From NCBI GenBank assembly GCA_944359735.1, contig CALVTA010000057.1:1-7594 (forward strand): a stretch of DNA of 7,594 nt. Reading direction: 5' to 3'. Source of the DNA: an uncultured Bacilli bacterium (lineage in GTDB: Bacteria; Bacillota_I; Bacilli_A; RF39; UBA660). The notes under the pieces are model-generated. The model was not told where the DNA came from, did not search any database, and saw only the letters and a list, made by a program, of their open reading frames with translations. Made by a program: the position numbers and the translations under genes. This document shows, one piece after another, positions 1 through 5,286 of the stretch (positions are counted from its first letter, which is position 1; each line of letters begins with the position of its first letter).

Positions 1-589
1 GCAGATATTATTATCAGTACTTGGAGTAGCAATTTTAGTTGTAGCTGTTGTAGGAGTATCATTTGCGGCATTTAGTTATAGTAAAACTGGTACAAAAGTA
101 AACACTATTACTACTGGTACTATTACAATGAGTTATAGTGAAACTACTAATGGTATTAATTTAGTTGATGCTTTGCCAATGACTGATACACAAGGAAAAG
201 CTTTAACAGGTGAAAATAATGTTTTTGATTTTACTGTAAGTGCAAATATTACTGGTACTACTACAATTAATTATGCAGTAACAGCTACTAAAGAATCAGA
301 TAGTACTTTAGCAGATGATGCAGTTAAAGTTTATTTAACTGATATTAGTTCTGGTGGTGACACTCAAGTAGTAGCACCTACTAAAGTTTCTGCTTTAGGT
401 AAAACTGGAGCTTCAGAAGTTTCAGGTGCACCAGAAGATCAATATAAGCTTACAACAGGTACATTTAGTGCTACTGGTACTAAATCATATCGTTTAAGAA
501 TGTGGGTAGCAGATGATTATTCTAGTTTAGGAACATCTGGTGCTTACAAACTTAGAGTTAATGTCTATGGTGCAGCAGCAGCACAATAG
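1..589 (+). CDS. TasA/CalY-like secreted fibre subunit, copy 1 (5' partial)
   Basis: The reading frame is open from the first base (codons in phase from position 2) and encodes a hydrophobic segment followed by SFAAFSYSKTG, so the true start lies about seven codons upstream of the window. The ATG at 128 is internal and should not be used as the start. By alignment with copy 2 the full protein is about 202 residues. The signal segment and the residues after it match the SipW-dependent class: SFA|AFSYS corresponds to the TasA processing site WA|AFNDI. The mature part is acidic, Thr- and Asn-rich and Cys-free, with the motif INLVDALPMTD, a beta-rich core (TINYAVTA, VKVYLTD) and YRLRMWVADDY near the C terminus; it ends GAAAAQ. 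I infer an exported structural subunit of a surface fibre or matrix. CalY relatives are sometimes annotated as camelysin proteases, but no HExxH motif is visible. Confidence 0.82.
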   Translation, partial: QILLSVLGVAILVVAVVGVSFAAFSYSKTGTKVNTITTGTITMSYSETTNGINLVDALPMTDTQGKALTGENNVFDFTVSANITGTTTINYAVTATKESDSTLADDAVKVYLTDISSGGDTQVVAPTKVSALGKTGASEVSGAPEDQYKLTTGTFSATGTKSYRLRMWVADDYSSLGTSGAYKLRVNVYGAAAAQ

Positions 590-604
590 GATTATATGTC
601 TTAT

Positions 605-633
605 AAAAGTGTCTAATCTCTGACACTTTTTTC
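605..633 (+). terminator. Rho-independent terminator after copy 1
   Basis: There is a perfect 9-bp stem, AAAAGTGTC (605-613) with GACACTTTT (622-630), an 8-nt loop, and a T-run continuing to 633. It separates copy 1 from the promoter of copy 2. The stem sequence is the same as that of the terminator after copy 2. Confidence 0.8.
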
Positions 634-650
634 TTTTTTATGAAATTCTA

Positions 651-680
651 TTGCTCTTTATCTATATTTTATGTTATAGT
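651..680 (+). promoter_or_regulatory. Sigma-A-type extended -10 promoter for copy 2
   Basis: A -35 box TTGCTC (651-656) is followed after 18 bp by TATAGT (675-680), with a TGn extension directly upstream (672-674). It lies downstream of the copy 1 terminator and 25 bp before the copy 2 start, where AGGAGG (693-698) is the ribosome site. Confidence 0.65.
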
Positions 681-705
681 TTTTATTGTAGAAGGAGGTT
701 AGACA

Positions 706-1311
706 ATGAAAGATAATAATTCTAAGCAGATATTATTATCAGTACTTGGAGTAGCAATTTTAGTTGTAGCTGTTGTAGGAGTATCATTTGCGGCATTTAG
801 TTATAGTAAAACTGGTACAAAAGTAAATACTATTACTACTGGTACTATTACTATGAACTATGTTGAAGCTGAAAATGCTATCAACTTGACTAATGCATTA
901 CCTATGACTGATGCAGTAGGTAAAGCTTTAGCAGATGAAAATCAATATTTTGATTTTACTGTAAGTGCAAATATTACTGGTACTACTACAATTAATTATG
1001 CAATAACAGCTACTAAAGAAGATAGTACATTACCTGATACAGCTGTTAAAGTATATTTAACTGATATGGATAGTGATGCAGATGAGGAAATATTAGCTCC
1101 AACTAAAATTAGTGAGTTAACTACAACTACTGCTGGTGAAACTTCAGGTGCACCAGAAGGTCAATACGAACTTACAACTGGTACATTTAGTGCTACAAGT
1201 TCACATGATTATCGTTTAAGAATGTGGGTAGCAGATGACTATAGTGTTACTGGTTCTGCTGCTACTTATAAATTAAAAGTTAACGTTTATGGTGCAGCAG
1301 CAGCACAATAA
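706..1311 (+). CDS. TasA/CalY-like secreted fibre subunit, copy 2
   Basis: This is the complete 201-residue copy and the best reference for the family here. The ATG at 706 sits 7 nt after AGGAGG (693-698). Residues 1-8 are polar and basic, 9-28 form a hydrophobic helix, and SFA|AFSYS gives a likely cleavage after Ala29, matching the TasA processing site in position and sequence. The mature chain starts with the conserved AFSYSKTG...TTGTITMNY segment, then LPMTDAVGKAL, NQYFDFTVSANITG, beta-strand-like repeats, and YRLRMWVADDY near residue 170; it ends GAAAAQ. There is no Cys. TasA-family proteins are exported, cleaved by SipW and polymerised into extracellular fibres; assigning that role here is inference from the signal type and the signal peptidase gene downstream. 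The gene has its own promoter and terminator, so it is probably transcribed alone. Confidence 0.85.
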   Translation: MKDNNSKQILLSVLGVAILVVAVVGVSFAAFSYSKTGTKVNTITTGTITMNYVEAENAINLTNALPMTDAVGKALADENQYFDFTVSANITGTTTINYAITATKEDSTLPDTAVKVYLTDMDSDADEEILAPTKISELTTTTAGETSGAPEGQYELTTGTFSATSSHDYRLRMWVADDYSVTGSAATYKLKVNVYGAAAAQ

Positions 1312-1332
1312 AAAGTGTCAATGACACTTTTT
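1310..1332 (+). terminator. Rho-independent terminator after copy 2
   Basis: A 10-bp stem, AAAAAGTGTC (1310-1319) with GACACTTTTT (1323-1332), closes a 3-nt loop and carries its own T-run. The left arm begins inside the TAA stop codon of copy 2. The core AAAAGTGTC/GACACTTTT is the same as after copy 1, while the loops differ. Confidence 0.8.
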
Positions 1333-1338
1333 ATTTTC

Positions 1339-1367
1339 TTGCTAATTTTATATATATATGATATATT
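1339..1367 (+). promoter_or_regulatory. Sigma-A-type extended -10 promoter for copy 3
   Basis: TTGCTA (1339-1344), a 17-bp spacer and TATATT (1362-1367), with TGn at 1359-1361. The -35 box is nearly the same as that of copy 2. It starts a few bases after the copy 2 terminator and precedes AGGAGG (1376-1381). Confidence 0.65.
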
Positions 1368-1388
1368 TTTAATGTAGGAGGCTGTTTT

Positions 1389-2003
1389 ATGAAAAAGAAA
1401 GATGACTCTAATAATTCTAAATCTATAATTTTACTTATAATTTGTATTATTGTCTTGATTTTGGCCGTAGTAGGAGTAAGTTATGCAGCAATTTTTTATT
1501 CTAAGACAGGAGAAAAAATAAATAGAGTTACAACTGGCACTATAACTATGAGTTATAGTGAGACTACTAATGGTATTAATTTAACTGATGCATATCCTAT
1601 GACTGATGATGTTGGTAAAACTTTGAGTCAGGAAAATCAATATTTTAATTTTACTGTAAGTGCTAGTGTAGGAGGAAATGCTATAATAAATTATGCTGTT
1701 ACAGCTGTAAAGGAGAATGATAGTACACTTCCTGATAATGCTGTCAAAGTTTATTTAACTAGTACTAATGGAGGTAGTGAGACTCAAATTCTTGCTCCTA
1801 CGAAGATTTCTGACTTGGAAATTACTAATTCAAATAATTCAGGTGCACCTGATGGACAATATATACTTGCAACTGGTAATTTTACAGAAACTGTTTCTAA
1901 TAATTATTGTTTAAGAATGTGGATAGCTAATGATTATGTTCTTCCTGATTTTACTCAAACATATAAACTTAGAGTTAATGTCTATGGAAATGTAGCAGTT
2001 TAG
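1389..2003 (+). CDS. TasA/CalY-like secreted fibre subunit, copy 3
   Basis: A 204-residue paralog of copies 1 and 2, with the ATG at 1389 placed 7 nt after AGGAGG (1376-1381). The N terminus is longer and more basic (MKKKDDSNNSKS), followed by a hydrophobic helix at about residues 13-33 and VSYAAIFYSKTG, so the cleavage region is conserved but altered. The mature part keeps TTGTITMSYSETTNGINLTDAYPMTDDVGK, here split as TTGTITMSY then NGINLTDAYPMTDD, and the NQYFNFTVSA strand. The C-terminal motif is changed to NYCLRMWIANDY, which introduces the only Cys of the mature chain and replaces the Arg found at that place in copies 1, 2 and 4. It ends GNVAV, not GAAAAQ. The role is inferred as a second or minor fibre subunit. 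The divergence from copies 1 and 2 suggests an older duplication. Confidence 0.83.
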   Translation: MKKKDDSNNSKSIILLIICIIVLILAVVGVSYAAIFYSKTGEKINRVTTGTITMSYSETTNGINLTDAYPMTDDVGKTLSQENQYFNFTVSASVGGNAIINYAVTAVKENDSTLPDNAVKVYLTSTNGGSETQILAPTKISDLEITNSNNSGAPDGQYILATGNFTETVSNNYCLRMWIANDYVLPDFTQTYKLRVNVYGNVAV

Positions 2004-2017
2004 TTAATTTAGAGGAT

Positions 2018-2041
2018 AGTGCAGTTTATCTGTACTTTTTT
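2018..2041 (+). terminator. Rho-independent terminator after copy 3
   Basis: The stem AGTGCAG (2018-2024) pairs with CTGTACT (2030-2036) through one G-U pair and a 5-nt loop, followed by a T-run to about 2041. Its sequence differs from the terminators of copies 1 and 2. Confidence 0.65.
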
Positions 2042-2042
2042 C

Positions 2043-2071
2043 TTTACCTAAAAAAGTTAATGTGATACAAT
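2043..2071 (+). promoter_or_regulatory. Extended -10 promoter for copy 4
   Basis: TACAAT (2066-2071) has TGn directly upstream (2063-2065), and a weak -35 TTTACC (2043-2048) lies 17 bp away. It follows the copy 3 terminator and precedes the ribosome site GAGGGAG (2086-2092). Confidence 0.55.
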
Positions 2072-2099
2072 TATTTTAAAGATATGAGGGAGTGTTATA

Positions 2100-2732
2100 A
2101 TGAAAAGTCAGAATTATAGCGATGAGATTATAAAAAAAGATTCTAATAATAAATTATTTATCATTATTATTGCTTTTTTAATTTTTATTATTATGGTTAT
2201 TGGTGTTTCAGCGATAACTTTTACTTATACTAAAGAAAAGAAGAGTATCAATACAATAAGTACAGGTAATATATATTTAAATTATACAGAAGATACTAAT
2301 GGCATTAATATTACTAATGCATATCCTATGGCAGATGATGTCGGTAAAGTTTTGACTAATGAAGATCAATATTTTGATTTTTCTGTTGAAGCTTCCATTA
2401 CTGGTGATGTTGTGGCAAATTATGAAATTTCTGCTGAGAAGGATACTTCTTCTACATTAAATAATGATGAAGTTAAATTATATTTAGAAAAGAAAGTTAA
2501 TAATTCTTATCAAGAAGTTATGGCTCCTAAATATTTTACTCCTCTTAAAGAAAGTACTGACTTGGGTACTATGGCAGGGTCTATGTTACTTGATAGTGGT
2601 TCGATTTCAAAGAATGCTATTGTTAACTATCGTTTAAGAATGTGGGTTGATGCTAATACAATTTTAGATAATTTGGAAAAAAGTTTTGGTGTTAGAGTGT
2701 CTATTAAAGCAAAAGTAGATTTAGCTGATTAA
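2100..2732 (+). CDS. TasA/CalY-like secreted fibre subunit, copy 4 (divergent)
   Basis: The 210-residue product is clearly related to copies 1-3 but more diverged. The ATG at 2100 is 7 nt after GAGGGAG. The N terminus has a longer charged stretch (about 18 residues), then an Ile-rich hydrophobic helix at about 19-38, then GVSAITFTYTKEKKSINTISTG. The AAF of the cleavage site in copies 1 and 2 is replaced by AITF, so processing may differ. The shared pattern continues with NYTEDTNGINITNAYPMADDVGK, given here as NYTEDTNGINI then AYPMADDVGK, then DQYFDFSVEASITG and NYRLRMWVDAN. The C terminus (SIKAKVDLAD) lacks the GAAAAQ tail. No clear hairpin follows; the next 80 bases hold a pyrimidine-rich run and the promoter of the signal peptidase operon. 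A secreted fibre or accessory subunit is inferred. Confidence 0.8.
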   Translation: MKSQNYSDEIIKKDSNNKLFIIIIAFLIFIIMVIGVSAITFTYTKEKKSINTISTGNIYLNYTEDTNGINITNAYPMADDVGKVLTNEDQYFDFSVEASITGDVVANYEISAEKDTSSTLNNDEVKLYLEKKVNNSYQEVMAPKYFTPLKESTDLGTMAGSMLLDSGSISKNAIVNYRLRMWVDANTILDNLEKSFGVRVSIKAKVDLAD

Positions 2733-2773
2733 TATTTTCTGTCATTTTTCTCCTTTTCTTCTTTTTTTAATTG

Positions 2774-2782
2774 TGTTATTAT
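2774..2782 (+). promoter_or_regulatory. Possible extended -10 promoter for the signal peptidase operon
   Basis: TGTTATTAT reads as TGn plus TATTAT (2777-2782), the same extended -10 form seen before copies 2-4. No good -35 is visible because the region upstream is a pyrimidine run (about 2736-2768). TATAAA at 2784-2789 is an alternative -10. Read-through from copy 4 is also possible, since no strong terminator separates them. Confidence 0.4.
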
Positions 2783-2813
2783 GTATAAAGAATATTAAGT
2801 GGGTGATAACTTG

Positions 2814-3509
2814 ATGAAAAAAAATGTTAAAACTAAATTAACTACACTGAAAAAAATACTTCATTTTATTACAACGGTTTTGATGTATTCTATATGTTTA
2901 ATAATGATTCTTGTATTTTTAGTGTTTGTGGTTAATTTTATAGATAAACAGTATAATTTAAAATCTGGTGCTAATAAGAAAGATCTTTTTTCTGCTTATA
3001 CTATAGTTAGTCCTTCGATGGTTCCATCTATCAATGTTTTAGATGTTATTGTTACCAAAAGAGTTGATAATCCTGAGGATTTGAAGAAAGGAGATATTAT
3101 TACTTTTAATTCTACTGACTATCGATATTCAGGAGTGCTTGTTACTCATAGAATCATTGATATAGAAAAAACTAGTAGTGGAGAATATTTATATACTACA
3201 AAAGGTGACAATAATAATACTCAAGATTCTTCAAGAATTAGTTTTAATGAAATATATGGTAGAGTCTTATTTAGAATTCCAAAGATAGGTTATATTCAAT
3301 ATTATCTTAGCTCTATCCTAGGTTGGGTTGCTATTATTATAGCCCCTGCTGTTATGATCATTGGTTATGACATTTATAAACTTGTTAAAACTTTGAAATC
3401 TGGAGATAAACGTAGTAATAAAAAGAAAAAAAGTTCTAGAAAAAAAGGGAAAACCAAAAAGGGGAAAAAAATTACTGATAAAAAGAAAGAAGCGAGGTTT
3501 AAAAAATGA
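2814..3509 (+). CDS. sipW: SipW/ER-type signal peptidase I with lysine-rich tail
   Basis: A membrane serine protease that removes signal peptides from exported proteins, here most likely the TasA-like proteins encoded around it. I chose the ATG at 2814 because GGTGAT (2802-2807) lies 6 nt before it; the frame can also start at a GTG at 2799, five codons earlier, but that has no ribosome site. The 231 residues show TM1 at about 19-43, the nucleophile in VSPSM (Ser68), LKKGDIITF (90-98), VTHRI (His112) and KGDNN (Asp132), and TM2 at about 168-190. His in place of the general-base Lys of ordinary bacterial SPase I is the mark of the SipW/eukaryotic type. Unusually, residues 192-231 form a tail with 19 Lys and 3 Arg out of 40, predicted to be cytoplasmic. 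The stop overlaps the next start (ATGA). Confidence 0.9.
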   Translation: MKKNVKTKLTTLKKILHFITTVLMYSICLIMILVFLVFVVNFIDKQYNLKSGANKKDLFSAYTIVSPSMVPSINVLDVIVTKRVDNPEDLKKGDIITFNSTDYRYSGVLVTHRIIDIEKTSSGEYLYTTKGDNNNTQDSSRISFNEIYGRVLFRIPKIGYIQYYLSSILGWVAIIIAPAVMIIGYDIYKLVKTLKSGDKRSNKKKKSSRKKGKTKKGKKITDKKKEARFKK

Positions 3510-4054
3510 AAAAGATGGTTTTATTATTATTAGCGGGAGTTGCTTTGTTTGCATTTATTCTTGCTACTTCTATGTTATGGTATAAATTCTTTTATGGTAG
3601 TCCTGATGTTATTAATAATGTTAACTCTGTTAAGGTTCAGTTGGATGATACAAATAATACAATTGATGAATCTGGGTTAATACCTCTTAGTGATGATATG
3701 GCTATGAGTTTAACTCCATATGAATTTAAAGTTGAAAATACTGGTGATACAGCTGTTACTTATAATGTTTTATTAGAAGATAATATTGTTAATGATGATT
3801 CTACTTATAATAATAAAAAATTACTTTCTAGAAATCAGTTAAGATATCAGTTATTATTAAATGGTAAAATAATTAAAGTAGGTAATTTAAACAAAATAAA
3901 AAATAATGTTTTGGATACTAGAAATATTGCTTCTGATCAAGTTAATAATTATCAGTTACGCATTTATGTATCAGAAGATGCTCAAGATACTTCTTGGCAG
4001 GATAAGTATTATCATTTTGAAATTAGTGTACAAATGGAGGAAGAAGATATATGA
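3506..4054 (+). CDS. Divergent TasA-like protein, probably membrane-anchored
   Basis: The 182-residue product has a hydrophobic helix at residues 5-24 and an external domain. Its ATG overlaps the peptidase stop by 4 bp, with GAGG (3494-3497) 8 nt upstream. It is recognisable as a distant member of the family of copies 1-4: GLIPLSDDMAMSL matches their ALPMTDAVGKAL, NTGDTAVTYNVLLED matches ITGTTTINYAITATKE, and NYQLRIYVSEDA at about residue 148 matches YRLRMWVADDY. The AAFSYSKTG cleavage and donor segment is missing and is replaced by MLWYKFFYGSPDV, so I infer that it may stay uncleaved as a membrane-bound anchor or fibre base, analogous to TapA in Bacillus. It has no Cys and ends in an acidic EEEDI. 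Its place directly after the peptidase supports a role in fibre assembly; the exact function is not shown. Confidence 0.75.
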   Translation: MKKMVLLLLAGVALFAFILATSMLWYKFFYGSPDVINNVNSVKVQLDDTNNTIDESGLIPLSDDMAMSLTPYEFKVENTGDTAVTYNVLLEDNIVNDDSTYNNKKLLSRNQLRYQLLLNGKIIKVGNLNKIKNNVLDTRNIASDQVNNYQLRIYVSEDAQDTSWQDKYYHFEISVQMEEEDI

Positions 4055-4740
4055 AAAAAATTTTATTAGAATATGCTAATATTTTCGCTTATACATTGAC
4101 TGGATTATTATTTGGTCTTGCTTTCTTTTTACTCTTTATAAATTTCTATCATATGCAAGAATTAGCTACTGTGGTTGATGTTAAAGCATATAATGAAACT
4201 AATAAAGCTGAAGTTTTAAATAAAGTTGGAATTATTAAAAATAATATAAATGTTTATGATCAATTATCTTATAATGGTTCTCTTAATATTTATGGACTTA
4301 ATACTGTTCAACTAAAGCTACAAGATTGTATTGATATTATAGAAAGTAATGATATGATGAAATATCTTGATTTAGATGAAATTGGTATTCAAGATAGTTA
4401 TAATTTTACAATTGATTTTAAAAATAAGATATTAAATGATTGTTTAGTTATGCAAATTAAATCTATGTTTAATACGGATACTGTGGCAACTTTACCTAAT
4501 TTTAATGTTATAAAACCTTATATTGATCTTGATCTCGATAATTTAATTGGATCAACTAGTTATGTTCAAAATAATATTGAAAATTCTGATCATTATTATT
4601 TTAGTACTGATACTAATAGAACTAACTTTTTTGATCTGGTTGATGATAGTTATGTTGATGTTATGAATAATTATCAAAGTGCTTTAGATTTACTTGTTGA
4701 GATTTCTAATTGGTATAGAAACGTTGTGGTAGGAGGTTAA
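4051..4740 (+). CDS. Single-pass membrane protein with external domain, unknown family
   Basis: I do not recognise this family. The 229-residue protein starts at an ATG overlapping the previous stop (ATGA), with GGAGG (4036-4040) 10 nt upstream. It has a short basic N terminus, one strongly hydrophobic helix at about residues 11-33, and then a 195-residue Asn/Asp-rich soluble region predicted to be outside the cell. Two Cys, at 93 and 131, lie in that region and could form a disulfide. Short amphipathic stretches (54-66, 86-105, 203-222) suggest a partly helical domain, unlike the beta-rich TasA-like proteins, and none of their motifs (LPMTD, LRMWV) is present. Its position between the divergent TasA-like gene and a membrane protein in a closely packed operon suggests a part in fibre anchoring or assembly; this is inference from context only. 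Confidence 0.8.
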   Translation: MKKILLEYANIFAYTLTGLLFGLAFFLLFINFYHMQELATVVDVKAYNETNKAEVLNKVGIIKNNINVYDQLSYNGSLNIYGLNTVQLKLQDCIDIIESNDMMKYLDLDEIGIQDSYNFTIDFKNKILNDCLVMQIKSMFNTDTVATLPNFNVIKPYIDLDLDNLIGSTSYVQNNIENSDHYYFSTDTNRTNFFDLVDDSYVDVMNNYQSALDLLVEISNWYRNVVVGG

Positions 4741-4741
4741 G

Positions 4742-5203
4742 ATGAAAAAGATTTTTAATTTATTATTCTATGGTTTAAAATTTCTCCTTTTAATAGCAGC
4801 TTTTGGTCTAACTTTATTTATTTTTATTAGAATGAATGTAAGATTAGAGAAAAGCATGGTATCAATCATGCCTGAGATGATACCTTTTGTTGTTTTGTTG
4901 ATATTATTTATAGTTAATATGATTTTTAGACAAAAAGGCGTTACTGATAATATTTTTTATAATTTAACATGTTGTTTAGTATTAAGTATTATTATTTGTG
5001 TAGCTTTAAGAGCTATGTTCGATACTAATATGGTTCTTAATGGTAAATATGGTTATGGAGTTGATTTTAATTTTTTTGATAACTTTGTGTCATATATTAA
5101 AATAATGTTGTATGGTTTATCTATAGCTAATATATTATTTATGTTTAGAGAGAAAGATAAAGATTTGGTTGCAAAAAGTTCTAAGCGTACAAAAAAAGCT
5201 TAG
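4742..5203 (+). CDS. Four-helix membrane protein, unknown family
   Basis: The 153-residue protein starts at an ATG one base after the previous stop. The ribosome site AGGAGG (4731-4736) lies inside the preceding gene's last codons. Hydrophobic helices fall at about residues 9-30, 45-63, 72-92 and 115-135, and a basic cytoplasmic-type tail (KSSKRTKKA) ends the protein. A loop between helices 3 and 4 carries NGKYGYGVDFNFFDNF. Cys77 and Cys78 lie within helix 3. I do not recognise the family and see no catalytic motif. As the last gene of the signal peptidase operon it may be a membrane partner of the preceding protein or of the peptidase; its basic tail recalls, in a shorter form, that of the peptidase. 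A terminator hairpin overlaps its 3' end. Confidence 0.8.
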   Translation: MKKIFNLLFYGLKFLLLIAAFGLTLFIFIRMNVRLEKSMVSIMPEMIPFVVLLILFIVNMIFRQKGVTDNIFYNLTCCLVLSIIICVALRAMFDTNMVLNGKYGYGVDFNFFDNFVSYIKIMLYGLSIANILFMFREKDKDLVAKSSKRTKKA

Positions 5204-5211
5204 TTCTTTTT
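5173..5211 (+). terminator. Terminator of the signal peptidase operon
   Basis: AAAAAG (5173-5178) and CTAAGC (5181-5186) pair with GCTTAG (5198-5203) and CTTTTT (5206-5211). The two 6-bp helices are separated by a symmetric TT/TT internal loop, with an 11-nt apical loop, and the T-run forms part of the right arm. The hairpin covers the last ten codons and the TAG stop. Confidence 0.65.
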
Positions 5212-5231
5212 ATATAAATTTAGAATTTGTA

Positions 5232-5260
5232 TTGAGAACCTTTTATCTATATGTTAATCT
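5232..5260 (+). promoter_or_regulatory. Extended -10 promoter for rsmA-yabG-veg
   Basis: TTGAGA (5232-5237), a 17-bp spacer and TAATCT (5255-5260) with TGn at 5252-5254. It lies between the operon terminator at 5211 and the rsmA start, and is the only good promoter seen before the rsmA-yabG-veg group. Confidence 0.6.
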
Positions 5261-5286
5261 ATTAATTGGATTGGAATGAGTGTTTG

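Noticed and set aside
128..589. ATG at 128 as the start of copy 1
   Set aside because: The same frame is open back to position 2 and encodes the signal helix and SFAAFSYSKTG as in copy 2, and no ribosome site precedes 128.
1..2732. Tandem units as a CRISPR-like or satellite array
   Set aside because: The repeated units are full protein-coding genes of 600-630 bp, with conservation following the reading frame.
1..2732. Camelysin-type metalloprotease function for the tandem proteins
   Set aside because: The family name is sometimes applied to CalY relatives, but I see no HExxH or other metal-binding protease motif in these copies.
2799..2813. GTG at 2799 as the start of the signal peptidase
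   Set aside because: The GGTGAT ribosome site at 2802-2807 lies inside that extension and is correctly spaced for the ATG at 2814.
3421..3509. Frameshift or pseudogene in the signal peptidase tail
   Set aside because: The frame stays open through the A-runs to a stop that overlaps the next start in a normal ATGA arrangement, so the tail is probably real, although slippage cannot be excluded.
3318..3554. Minus-strand open frame of 78 codons
   Set aside because: It lies opposite the lysine-rich tail of the signal peptidase; its Phe-rich composition is simply the complement of Lys codons, and it has no family resemblance.
5266..5286. TTG at 5266 as the start of rsmA
   Set aside because: It lies only 6 bp after the proposed -10 box, so it would be at or before the transcript start, and the added residues do not match RsmA.
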